Of a stretch of DNA of 64,000 nt, positions 49,501-61,758 are shown one piece after another; the stretch's first letter is position 1; every line of letters begins with the position of its first letter. The notes under the pieces were generated by a model that worked only from the letters and a program-made list of their open reading frames with translations, was not told the DNA's origin and searched no databases. The DNA lies in NCBI RefSeq assembly GCF_026151205.1, contig NC_087073.1, forward strand, positions 15,953,837 through 16,017,836, written 5' to 3'. Source of the DNA: Bolinopsis microptera. Taxonomy: Eukaryota; Ctenophora; Tentaculata; Lobata; Bolinopsidae. The position numbers and the translations under genes are program-made.

Positions 49501-50678
49501 CATCTTTACTAAGTGTGAATTAAAAAAATAAAAGTTTGCTACCCACTACCCAGTGGTATAGGAATAGTTTTCTTCTTGGGGGGGCAAAATCTTAAAGTTT
49601 TTATAATGTAGTACGCGTTGTGCGCCACAGCCGGAATTTCAAAAATTTCATGTCATTCGTTGTTATTGAGAAAAGTTTGATATGCAGCCCTTATACAATT
49701 TTGTGCAGTAAGGAGTCCGGGCAAAACATTCAGTGTCGAACATTCCTGTAAAAAAGTTGAAGGTTGTGGCAGGATGGCCGAAAGATGCATCAAGTCAAAA
49801 TTTTATTGGCAAAATAGTAGTAATATAATTGTAATGCTTTTGGACACGAAGGGAAACACATAATGTAAGGCTTGAAATCTTCGTAAAAGTACATCATTAG
49901 AGCCTCAAATTATTTGTTATATAGTAGTGTTGAAAGAATTAAAATATATAATAATAATATAATTGTGTACAGTTTGCCGAGGCAAAGATTTTTGAGCATT
50001 TGCTCGTGCAAAAGGCCTAGAAGCAATTTGGCAATAGAGATCATTTTCAAACACAGTTTCAAGGCCGGTTTAAATAATGCCATTTTATGCATACTAGGGC
50101 CTGCCAGTAGTTCATGTGAAATGAGTCTAAAAGGAACGAGAAAAGGAACACACATTGTAGTCTATTGGGAAAACTTTCAGCGGATTTGCTATCAGGATGA
50201 AAATCTGGCAATGAGAAATGATAAATCCAGCAAGATTTTGTTGTGCCTCGGGGAAGACAATGAAAACAATGAAACCATGGAATAATTTATTTTCAATACC
50301 GTTATGAATCTTGACCCTTGTTGTTATATTATGACTATTAATATAATTTATTATTTACATTGATGCAAAATATGGTGATAATATGTTATTATTAATACAT
50401 TATATATAATTAATATAATGTAATTAATACATGATTAATATAATTTTAATGGACATAGCATATTATGGTACTATAGTCGTCGTTACGTTCCATCTAACCA
50501 AAGCTTACCGACCATTCTGATAATCCTATGAGTACGCCGGAAACCATATGCTAGTCAGATTGCTGGGTTACTGTACTTAGAAAAACAAAAAACAATGAAA
50601 CCTTTTAGGGGAGTAAATTATTACAAATATTAATATTGATTACATTACTACACATATTACTATACATCTCTATTTCAG

Positions 50679-50762
50679 ATTTCTATATTCGACTTCATCC
50701 TGTTCACCCCATTCTGGGTCTACCTACATGACGGAATAATAGACAACCCTTTCAGAGAAATC
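50679..50762 (+). CDS. Orphan exon encoding a membrane-type segment
   Basis: An 84-nt (28-codon) open segment with acceptor CTCTATTTCAG and donor GTAAGT, both strong. It encodes a hydrophobic segment (SIFDFILFTPFWVYLHDGII) and then DNPFREI. No partner exon was found in the window, so its gene, if real, has distant exons or this is a chance match. I do not recognise the protein. Confidence 0.35.
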
Positions 50763-51413
50763 GTAAGTTTCTCAATCTGTGTTTGTAATAATTATATAAG
50801 TACATACTACATAATTGTAATAATCATTGATTACTAAGACTTTCATAAAGCCCTGACAATTAGTACTCCTGAATCGTTCGTTTGAAAATTTTTAACCATA
50901 TTCCCATGGATCCAAACTGAAATGTTTGGTCGTAATTTTAGTAATTTTAATTTTGGTTATTGATTGCAATAATTAAATTTAAAATGCCCTGGATCATGGA
51001 TTGTGGCTCAGAGGATCCTCAGCAGCTACGTTTAGAGAATTACTCTTATCAAACATGGATTAGCAATGACAAAATGTTGACGCATGATTGATAATTATTG
51101 AAAATCTACCTGGAATAAATAGCACTAAAATTAAACGTTCAACTGTCAAAAGTCTGTTTCACGTCATCTAATTCTACAGAGTCATCACTGATGGAAGCAA
51201 TTCCTACGAAGTATCACATTCCAATATAACAGAATGATATTTTTCATCTCCTTTTGTGTTGAATATTGTTGGATATACTGGTGGTTGCTGCCAGATCTGT
51301 TTATACTTTTCATCTGATGGTTGGTCCACAATCCACACAGTAGTTAAACGGGTTGTATTCAGGCGGTACTTTTACGGCTAGGAACTTAAAGCATGAGGTA
51401 CTCTATCTCGACT
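50763..51413. other. Nothing recognised
   Basis: Spacer between the orphan exon and the 3' end of the minus-strand peptidase-lectin-sushi gene. Confidence 0.35.
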
Positions 51414-54400
51414 CTATAAACAAGCGCAAGATGTCTTGAATTTACCGCCTCCCCCTGTTTCTATCATCTTACAAGAGCAGGTGTTGTAGTGACAGTCTGA
51501 CTCACTGGTGGAACCTTCGCTAGACGTCTTTACACCTGGACACGTGTTACAACCTGAAATACAAAGTGTTAATAGCAGGACTCCTCTGTGAACGCATTAT
51601 TAAATCTTATTTCCAAATAATCTTTCATTGCGAATATTTTTAAATTGTGAAGTGATCCTTTTTCCATTTAATTCAATTATATCAATGTCGATAAGGGCAT
51701 TAAGGTTGACTTGAATGGAAGAGTTGAGTGTGATGAGAAGGTAGGGTGGTTGAAACTGACCATTTGTTCCACTGTCAGCATTGTCCCCTCCGGCCATCCA
51801 GTGGGAAGTGGGACAAGTTTCACACCCCTCCTCCGTGTAGTAGCTCCCTCCCGGACACGACCCTGTTACAAGAGTATTCTTAAGGCTTCAACAGCTTGTA
51901 AAGCATGTGTATTCATGAATTCCCCTCTTTATACCAGCAAGATCAGTACTGAAGTCAGAACTTAATGAACATGTAGAATCTCTGACCCTAAGACACTGTT
52001 CCTTCTAAAACTACAAATCAAAATTAGAACTGTTACCTGATCTGAGCCTGCACTCAGGGACATCCCCCTCCTCAAGACTGGCCACTTTGCACATGACAGT
52101 CTCGTAGCTATCCATACATATCTCACACGTGATACTGTTCTGACCAATGAGTTCGTAGCCGTTGTTTATACAGGTTACCGTTATAGTGTTCTCCCCTCCA
52201 GAAGTCAGGATAGCATTCGGTACCTGGTAATGATGATACCTTCAGTTAGAGCTTTAGAGGTTCTGTACTATTATCCATTGTATTAATGTGATCCTTGATG
52301 TATGGAAACCATCAGAAGATCTTAAGGGGCCGGGGCCGGGGGCCGGGGGGGTCTTAATCAAAATTCTCTCGAAATTTACTTTTTAAATGTTTCTGATAGA
52401 GGGGAGTGATATCTATTAGCTGCTTTTGGTCCCATGGAAAAATATTGTTCCTAGCCAAAATTATCGCCGGTCAAAGGTCAGCGCTTATGTGTAATTGTAT
52501 TGCGCTAGCGATTTTCAATCGCGCGCCCTGAAAATCGAGTCTTAAAATCTATCTTCTCCTACATTTTTTGAGCAATCACCCTGAAACTTCCAGGATATGT
52601 TTTAGGGATCATTTAGAAGAGATCTGTCGAGCCGAATTTTATGATGGGCTTCAGAAAATTTTTTATTCGATTTTCAAAATCTTGGACTTCATTTTTTGAC
52701 GATTTTTCCAGGTCCAACATTTTCAAAATCGAATAAAAAATGTTTGGATGCCTATCTTAAAATTCGGCTCGACAGATCTCTTCTAAATAATCCCTAGAAC
52801 ATATCCTGAAAGTTTCAGGGTGATTGCTCAAAAAATGTAGAAGATAGATTTTTAGACTCGATTTTCAGGGCGCGCGATTGAAAATCGCTGGCGCAATACA
52901 ATTACACATAAGCACTGACCTTTGAGTGACTTTGACCGGCGACAATTTTGGCTAGGAACAATATTTTTCCATGGGACCAAAAGCAGCTAATAGATATCAC
53001 TCCCCTCTATCAGAAACAACTAAAAAGTCAATTTCGAGAGAATTTTGATGAAGACCCCCCCCCCCCCCCCCCCCCGGCCCCCTTAAATCTGAATAATTAC
53101 TTCTTAGCGTTATCTGCTGATAATAATTCTACATAGGCATGGAAATATTCAGTATTCACCTTGAGCTCGTTGCACGTGTTGCATTCAGGGGCATCATTGT
53201 TAAAACTAGTCCCAGTACAAGTCAAAGTAGAAGACCCCTCTATTACAAACCCAGAGGAACAGGACACGGTGATGACCTGGCCTGATGTGGCTGGCTGACT
53301 AGCCCCCGTTATCTCTGCGTTATCTACCGTTATGACGGGACATGCAGGCAGGGTACAGGTCGGGGTATCCACGTTAAATGTTGTACTTTGGCAGATCAGC
53401 TCGGTATCCCCCTTTATCAGGTAACCGTTGTTGCAAGTAACTGTGATTGTAACCCCGTGATTAACCGGCTGGCTTGGGGTTATTTCTCCGTTATCTACAG
53501 TGATAGGGGAACATTGCTGGATCTGACATGTTGGCAAAGTTCCAAAATCCGTCCCGTCACAAGTCAACTCGCTGTTTCCACTTATAGTGTAACCATTGTT
53601 ACAGGTAACAGTTATTGTTTGTCCTGAACTGGCTGGCTGTGTTGCACCTGTTATCTGAGTGTTATCTACTGTTACAGTAGTACAAGTGCTAGCAGACACA
53701 GGGTTGCAAGTTGGAGAAGAGCCGCTGAAACTAGTTCCAGAACAAGTCAGGGTCGCGGAACCTGATATCTCAAACCCTTGGTTACAAGTGATGGTGATAT
53801 CTGTCCCTGAGTTTACTGGCTGTGTTGGTGTTATTGAGCCGTTATCCACCGTTATTGCTGTGCACTGCTGCTGTTGACATATTGGCATAGTTCCAAAATC
53901 CGTCCCATCACAAGTAAGCTCACCATTCCCACTACTCAGACTGTATCCATTGTTACAGGTGATGGTGATAGTGACATCAAAGTTTACCGGTTGAGATGGA
54001 GTTATCTGCGCATTGTCTATTGTCACAGTAGCACACTGTTGGATGTCGCATGTTGGCAAAGTTCCAAAATCCGTCCCGTCACAAGTCAACTCGTTGTTTC
54101 CACTTATAGTGTAACCATTGTTACAGGTAACAGTTATTGTTTGTCCTGAACTGGTTGGCTGTGTTGCACCTGTTATCTGAGCGTTATCTACCGTTATTGC
54201 CGTGCACTGTACTTGTGACGGTGCTGAATCTGAAAAAAAAGTATCTAGTCATACAATATACATAAGTGTAATAGTCCTCGCTGCTCTATGTTATTTTAAG
54301 TTCTTATACCTCTCGCACCAAACTTGCTCACCAAAACCCCTAAACTCCTTCTATATCGAGGGGTGAATAGTTTAACATAGTTCCCGTACCTGAGCAGCCA

Positions 54401-57400
54401 CCCTCCTCTGTACAGCTACAAGTAGGTAGATCCTGGTCCCACACCCCCGCATTACAGGTCATAGTATTGGCTCCCTCCAGGGTGTAACCAGAGTTACATG
54501 TTGCTGTGGCTATTGTACCGTATGTTCGGGCGGTGTTGTCGAATGTTATCGCTCCGTTATCTACTGCCGTGCTGATATCCCAGCAGGTAGCTGAAAATGT
54601 GGATTAATTTTAGTTCTTAGGTCATGGTCTCTGATCTTTAAAATTTTAACCGGGCAGTACTGCAGGAGTCCTCCTGTTATATTTCTCACTAAAAATTTGT
54701 TGCATCCCTCCCTACTAGATATTTGGTGGAGGGGTTTTACTGCATCCCCCCCCCCTACTAGATATTTGGTGGAGGGGTTTCACTGACTTGCTCTGCTGCA
54801 CATCCCTCTTGCTACATAAGTTAGCGAGTTCTTGAAGGTCCAAACACCGCTGTTTTTGTTCACCATTCCATACTTGCCGCCAGTGAAACTTGACGATGTG
54901 AAGTTGACGTAGTTAACTGGTGTGTAGTTATCTACCCAGTTGTACTGTTCGTCTTTTAAAGGGTCCCTGGGGTTTGATATTGTGTTGTTGTCTTTATTTG
55001 ATTAAATTAACTGGCAGATTCACGCCTGTTTTTCGGATTGTCAACCTTAAGAAAGTGAATATTATAAGAAATGACTCACTCTATACCGATCCATATGAAA
55101 TTGAACTTATCATTGCTCTTTACACCCGGAACCAGAGCTTCAACCTTCTCCACAACCTGGCGGGGTAAATGCCTACATATCCAGTCAATTTGTATTTTGC
55201 TATCATAGTAACTGATAATATAAGGTTCTATTTTACCTCCTGGTTATGTTTCTGGGTAGGGATAACAGCCAGGTCCCAACCCGTACCCATAGCTTGACAG
55301 GATGCCTGACAGTCACCTTTAGTCCCCAACTTGGCGTCCAGACAAAACTCGTACTCAAAATCTGTCGAGATGTAGGCATCAACTGCTGATATTTCCTTAA
55401 ACTGGAACTATTCAAAAGGTTGCAAGAAAGTGGGTGGTCCTTGTAAAAGGAGCACTGCTCCCCACAATAAGACACATTAATGTACCTCTTCTGGTGATGG
55501 CGGTCATGTAGTATGCCTCATTCCAGTAATTGCAAGAATCCAGATTTCCGTCTCGTGCCAGGTTGATATAACCATAATCACCCCAGTCCGTTCCGTAGCT
55601 GTAAAGAGTTAAACAGTTAAGTAAGGTGTGCAGATGCAGTAGGTGTGTGAAGATTGCTCACGTTGTAAAACTAGTCACACTTGCAACTCTTGTCATACTT
55701 GTAAAACTTGTGGACCCTACCTGTTCTTGACTCGAATGGTAGTAGGGGTGTAACCTACAAGCAACATAGCATGAAGGAGGGGCTCACTTGCACAGAGACT
55801 GTCTGACCAGGTTCCTGCAGGACCGACAAGTTTACAAATGGTTTTCAATAAACCGGTTATTAGATTGTTGCAATATTCTATCACTATCAGACAATATAGG
55901 ACGCATCAGCCTGATCGTGATTTCAGTCGCTGAGACACAAACGCCAGAAAATCTTACTATTTTACCTCCGGAGTAGGAGAAAATCTTACTATTTTACCTC
56001 CGGAGTAGGAGAAAATCTTACTATTTTACCTCCGGAGTAGGAGAAAATCTTACTATTTTACCTCCGGAGTAGGAGAAAATGTTGTTGCTGATGTAAACTC
56101 CGATAGATACTGGTGAGACATTGAGGGCGGCGAGAACACTGGCCTCGTTATTTCCTGCCGGATACCAGTCCGTAAACCATATCTTGGTCATGCGGTTATT
56201 GGTCCCAGTTTCAATATCAGAAGTGTAGGTACATGGTTCATCTGAAAGTTATTTCGAACTGAGTTTTTAAATGATCTATGAAGTTATCAGGTAAGAGTAA
56301 CATAAATGTTTGTTAGTTTTAAATCTTGATGCAGTTGATATCGACAAAAAGACACATTTTAGGCACATATCACGTACAATCAGCAGTGTAGGGGTGATCA
56401 GAGGCGTATAACATGAACTGTCTGAACTTGGTCATCTTGTACCCATCATTAGTTGTTCCTCCTGCGCATCCAGAGTAGGAGAACGTGCAGTCTACAAAGT
56501 ACTGCTCAGAGAACTTAGCGAACTCTCCTGTCAGCTTCTTGTACAGTGCTTCTATTGTACACGTCTGGAAACAGTCGTGAAATGTGGTTTTTCAGGGGTT
56601 TGTGAAGCAGATAGAAAGTTACGACTTTGAATAAATTGTTACTTTATTTAAACTGTTGAAGTTCAGAGCGCTAAACATAGAGTTCTGGTATTACACGCCT
56701 TTAAATTTGATATTATTTAATGTAATAGAGTAAATAGTAAGATGAACCCATGATTTCTGCTTGAGGCACACCGTGTTTGAACTCACATTGGGAAAGCTCC
56801 AGCAGGACCCGCAGGAGGCCTGTTCTCCTGGCGTGTGTAATCCAACAGTTTTCTCCCAATAATCGAAAGTAGTTTCAGTTGATCGCTTTGAAATGTGGTG
56901 TTGTGGTGGTGAAGATAAGGTTGTCTTTGGTATGATATCAGTTATATTCAGTCCCAAATTGTAAGGTGCTGTCCGTGTTGCGTACTCTTCATCGTTCTGG
57001 TGTTTAGTTAATAGTTATTGTTTGCAGGTTGCACTTCTGATACAAATATCCGTTATTCAAATTAACCGTTATATCAAAGTCAATCGATTTTGCTCAATAC
57101 ACTTAAATTTAAGTTAATTAAACCTTCTCCTTCGTTATCATAAGCATATTTGATAAGTTAATAAGTAATAATTGTTCTGCATCGAAAATATATTGTCATT
57201 CATATGCTTGTAGACGCACAAGGACAGTCAGTCTGTTTAAACTTTCCAACATCACTCCCTCTGTATTTTCATCTACAGTCGTTTTAGATGATATGAATCT
57301 TCCCCAACGCTGACTTAGTGAAAATGGTGGGGTTAGCTAATAATTGATTGCCATGAGAAGTTTTCTAACGAAGAATTAAAGACTATCAACCATAAAATCA

Positions 57401-57619
57401 GTTCTATAGCGTTCTTAACCAATTACCAAATTTTAGGAAACTGTAGAAATAATTCGTACAATCATAAGCTTTCATTAACCTTCTGTCAGCATCATTGATC
57501 GGTCTGATTCCCCATCTGTTGAGAGTGTTCTGAAAAAGTTTATTTGCTTCTATTGTAACTTCTGTAGAATACAGTGATTGCAGTACCATGGTGAGAAGCA
57601 GCAAGAAACGAATCCTCAT
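51414..57619 (-). CDS. Secreted papain-family cysteine peptidase fused to C-type lectin, ~8 sushi domains and GCC2/GCC3 modules
   Basis: Exons: 57619-57480 (signal peptide MRIRFLLLLTMVLQSLYS), 56996-56787 (Cys motif GEQASCGSCWSF), 56564-56378 (EQYFVDCTFSYSGCAGG), 56241-56062, 55802-55721 (catalytic His LLHAMLLVGY), 55598-55486 (catalytic Asn KNSYGTDWG, across the junction), 55385-55237, 55156-55080 and 54966-54788 (C-type lectin fold: WIGIEDPLKDEQYNWVDNYT), 54590-54390 (sushi 1), 54229-53160 (a 1,070-nt exon with about six sushi units, each with TVDN and TCNNGY-type motifs), 52223-52037 (last sushi), 51862-51761 and 51553-51414 (CPGGSYY / CNTCPGV modules; TAG). From 56996 onward phases join cleanly (959 codons). 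Exon 1 ends in phase 2 while 56996 needs phase 0, so a short propeptide exon is probably missing. All catalytic residues are present. It is likely extracellular, perhaps carbohydrate-targeted proteolysis; that role is inference. Confidence 0.85.
52322..53086. mobile_element. Fold-back element with TTAA at both ends
   Basis: A 765-bp near-perfect palindrome in an intron of the peptidase-lectin-sushi gene. The left ~360 bp (from TTAAGGGGCCGGGG through TCTGATAGAGGGGAGTGATA and AGATCTGTCGAGCCGAATTT) are the inverse of the right half, which ends in a C-run, GGCCCCC and TTAA. TTAA at each edge fits insertion by a piggyBac- or Kolobok-type system. No coding capacity. Confidence 0.85.
55939..56077 (-). 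repeat. 32-bp tandem duplication of a 5' splice site, 4 copies
   Basis: On the gene strand the unit is an exon end plus donor: CTCCTACTCCGGAG followed by GTAAAATAGTAAGATTTT. The four GT donors begin at 56061, 56029, 55997 and 55965. The first keeps the peptidase frame into the exon at 55802. Confidence 0.9.
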
Positions 57620-60602
57620 TTTTCATCGAGGTACACTGATTCAGGGAAGACCTACGAGATTGGATTTATGCTCATTTATCTTTTCCTTCTTTCTATTTAG
57701 TTTTTCACAACAAACTTGATCAAGGTGTAAAATGTTAACATGTATTTCATTTTTTGGATTAGGATGCAAAAATAATGACTACGGAAACATGAGCAACAAA
57801 ACGGAACAGCTAAGCAGCAACAAACAAAACCTTCGCATTTTCAGTGTTAGTCACATACATATTACCCGTAATAGTACTACCCTTCTTTGATAAAGCAACA
57901 ATAGCTGTTTTATTTGGTGACTTTAATGGTAGGGCTTGCTTGATAGTAGCACACAGTTGGGCTGTGCTTGTTATCGGAAAGCTTGTAAAGTCCCACGATT
58001 AAACAGAATGTATGAAGTTTGAACTTAATCAGTCCGTGATATTATGATATTTGTCCATGATATCAAAATATAACATGCATGATGAGCTGATACATATAAT
58101 GAATACTATATACTACTATAAAACAATTATTAATAAAGATAAAAAAGATATTTTGCGCCTCCTAGTACCTCAGCAATCAGCTCGCTTTGCACGTTTTAAA
58201 TTATCAATTTGTGCTCCGAGTGACGAATCTACTAAATTTTAAAACGAGTGAGACTACTTCAGCTATCATGAGACAAAAAAGAAAAACGCTGGGATATTTT
58301 CAACCAAATCAGCAAAAACCCGCCTAAATCGATAATTAAATTACAAACGATCTGTTAAAAAGGATAATACTATATTTCCATTCCGAAAAGATTTCGAAAT
58401 TTCGTTAAAATCCAAAAATTGGATCGATCTCGGAGTTTTAAAATTCTGCTTCAATGTAATCAGACCTTTCTGCATCAACACTCTGACAACTAAACTACGT
58501 CACAAATATTTCTTACTGTCACAACTCAGAGTTGTTCGGTAGAATTGCCATTACCAACAGACTGTTTACTAGACTGGACTAAGGAACTATGATTATATAT
58601 ACCTACTGCTTTCCCTTGACAACCCCCATGATACTCATACAAGCATCCATAAAATCCCTTACAGAACGGCTCCAGTGTGTCTATAAACGTGGTATCTGAG
58701 TGACGTAGTCACGAGGTACTGTCACGTGGTATGACCCGTGATAGTTCTTAGCCATTTAGAGGGCTGATACACCCTGGTGTATCAGTGTTTTTTTTACTTC
58801 CTTGCACTTTTTTACTTCCTTCCACGCTTCAACCTGGAGCTCGCCTGTCATTGATACTTATGAAAATACAGTACGTTTATAACGGAGGTCACATGAACAA
58901 CACCAAGCATCCATTGATATGTTAAGAAATCGCCACGTGATACGTGATGTCATGCACGCTACCTGTCAGGCCTCTCATTGGACAATGAACACTTTTGAAG
59001 GTGTGAAAAATCAGTTTTTCGGTATTTTCGACCTCTTAGTTAACTCCAAATTTCAAATTTTTGGTCGTAAACGGTAAGTATCACCGTGAACCTGAGCCGT
59101 GCTGTAAGTAAATTATAAAACTGCTGACAAAACTCGTGCCTTCGGCTCTCGTTAGGTCAGCAGTTCTATAACTAACCATATAATCATATTATAAACATGA
59201 TCCATGGGCCAGCATTTTAAAATTGCTGTATCATACGTAATGTCAGCAAACGTCACTGCCTAACTGTCCTGATTAAATCTATCCATCATTTTAAGATTGT
59301 GGATATTATCACAGTTCATAGGCGAACACTGCATAGCTTCGAACGTCATTGGACATCATCGACTTTTATTTGTACAGTCCTAATGTGTACGTTGAAACCT
59401 TTAGACGTTGAGTGCTCTGTAATCATGGTCTGGCTAAATAGTGACAAAAAGTAATGTAAATTGGTCAAATCAATATTATAAGAATTTGAAAGCAACAAGA
59501 ATAAGATTTTTTGACAAATTTATAATTTGATTTGATTCCTAAGTTTCGAAGTCCGAAGATCTACTGTTCAACTTTATAGACAGAAAACGTACTTCGTAGT
59601 TAATATATTCGAAGTAAAGCAGAATATTCTGGTAAAAACAAAAGACAAGTAACAAAGGTGAACAATGTACGTAAGGTTTTACTTTCACAATAAAATTATC
59701 GTAACAATTATATATAGTTTAGACGGATATACTTTTATCTAGTTTAGCAATTGTTTCACTAACAGTAATAGCTGAGAACAAACACGGTCACGTTTTAACA
59801 TACACTATTAACGAAATGTTTGCATATCATAATTTCGTTCCGTGTCAGATATTCACACTCCGTAAAAACGCTGCTGATCGAACGGTTAGAGTTGATAGAC
59901 ATAAAACAGTGTATACTGTATAGCAATACTGCTTCAACCATTACCAAATTATATCTTCGGTCCTTTCGTAAAACTGTTTAAATCATTAAACTGTTAAATC
60001 ATCACATTTATGGAAATATGATCAAATTAATATAAATTAAAAAGTACCTAACAGGATTCAAACTGATAGTAATCAGTAATGGTAATGCCGCTGCTTAATC
60101 TAGTTGCGAAAGTATCACGAATTCAAAACACAAACAAGTATTAATGACAAATGATTAGTAATAACTGAACACCCCATAACTACTATTACTGGTCACTAAT
60201 TACCTTAATTTGTATGCACTGTTAAAACAGACTGAAACCAGACACTGATTTTGACATTTAGACAGAATAAACAGAACTTTTCCTAACGATCTGACTACCG
60301 AAGTGTTTATGATACGGACTACAGTCAATATTACTGGTAAATTTTCCTCCAATTAAATTAGGTTACAGTACAGGTCCATATCATTCTCCCAGAATAGTTT
60401 CAAGTTTGTTCATGTAATTTGTCCATTTGCAATCAATCACCTCAACAATCTTTACAGTTTTTTACAATCATCCCAAAGTTTATTTCCGAGCCTAACTGTT
60501 GCCATTTTCCAAATCAAGTGAATTGGCAAAATGTTCAGTAAAATTTCGACCTAACCGTAAACCTATATAGTTTCCAGCTGATAACTAACGTCTCGTCTCC
60601 AG
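57620..60602. other. Intergenic, nothing recognised
   Basis: AT-rich DNA with no convincing exon. A short inverted repeat (CTGATACACC/GGTGTATCAG) followed by a T-run lies at about 58765-58795. Exons of the plus-strand gene at 60603 should lie here or further left but were not identified. Confidence 0.4.
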
Positions 60603-61015
60603 GAGAGAGAAGTGGTGTCGCCAGTTCACCGAAAGTGGGGTGTGTCGGTGCTGTGGTTGCCGGAGAACCATCAAAACGCTCGAGAACCTCGTGCTAGTCC
60701 TGCCTCTGGGTGTGGCAGTGAACGTTCAACTCCTCCAGTCTACATTGAGGATCCAAGTAAGTCATCATTCGTATAAACCATTTAAGCATTTACCAATGAT
60801 TACCTTTTTGACAATGGAATTCAACCAAATGCTGGAGATGTAAATAAGATATTTGCCGTGTGACAGTATTGTACTTAAAATATTACTAGTAATTTCCCAT
60901 GTGACCCTCACTATCCAATCTCTCAGAGATGAGAACGGTGCAAGGTGAGCCGGACTATTCTGATGAGGAGGATGACGATACGGAGGGTATCGTAAACAGC
61001 GATGATGAGGACTGA
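60603..61015 (+). CDS. Last two exons of an unrecognised protein with an acidic C-terminus
   Basis: Exon 60603-60756 (acceptor CTCGTCTCCAG, donor GTAAGT) and terminal exon 60927-61015 (acceptor ATCTCTCAG, stop TGA). Read in phase 0, the first encodes EREVVSPVHRKW ... SERSTPPVYIEDP and joins in phase to KMRTVQGEPDYSDEEDDD ... SDDED, a Ser/Pro then Asp/Glu-rich tail. A second frame of the first exon is also open and Cys-rich (WCRQFTESGVCRCCGCRR), joining by an acceptor two bases later to the same tail. The first is preferred because its composition blends with the tail. Upstream exons are not found. Confidence 0.5.
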
Positions 61016-61435
61016 TAACCATGGCAACTACCGGCAGAAGATGCAGAATGCATCCTGTTTATATAACAGATAGTCACGTGTTCTAGCAGATAGTCACGTG
61101 CTCTAGCATGAGGAATTGATACTAATTTCTGGGTCTATTTGTACTATTGTAATCGGATTTTGGGAACCGAAAACCTTCATAAGCTGATATTGACATTGTT
61201 GTTATGGCTTAATTCAAATTGTGGTATGAAAAGATGTATTTCATATGAGAAAGAAAACGTCAGATTAAAACATCATTAAATATGAAAGGGGAGTTTTTAA
61301 ATTTTGGTCGTTGAAAATTGAACTGATTTGGTTTACTTTTAATCTCCAATATTCTGTTAACAATATCCTCATAGTGTTCACTATCAACTATACCAAGGCA
61401 AATAATCGTATATTTGGAGCGGTGCTCATGTTTCA

Positions 61436-61486
61436 GCGACTGCATAGCGACTGCATAGCGACTGCATAGCGACTAGACTGCATAGC
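61436..61486. repeat. 11-bp tandem repeat
   Basis: Three to four units of GCGACTGCATA, with one broken copy. Confidence 0.85.
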
Positions 61487-61758
61487 ACGCTTAATTAAAT
61501 AGTTTGCGATTTGACATACAATTATACAATATGTTCGCGAACATGATTATAGTGTACCGGTACGCTTGTTGGCGTTACTTGTATGCGCGGGTTTTTTTGG
61601 GTTACTTCGCAAGGTTAGGCTTCGCTCTTCAGAATATTATTTTTACATGTTCAATGTTGCAACAATTAATCAGCTCTGGAAGATTTATGTCAAATCTAAT
61701 TAATAGTTATAACATTGAATAAACTGTACTTTTGTTTCATTTACATTATAATTAAGCT

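Larger units (their letters stand above)
43034..50678. other. Gene-poor, repeat-like region
   Basis: 7.6 kb with no supported exon. About 43.9-46.2 kb is built of repeat-like DNA with recurring GTGACAAAGTAAAC-type motifs. A ~50-bp segment near 43963-44015 (GTTCATTTGAGTTTGAGGAT) recurs inverted near 46155-46195. Near 46487-46545 and 46919-46985 lies a direct repeat sharing GTTCAAGTTATAGGAAT. The open frames at 43828-44175 and 49914-50285 show no family features. Confidence 0.5.
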
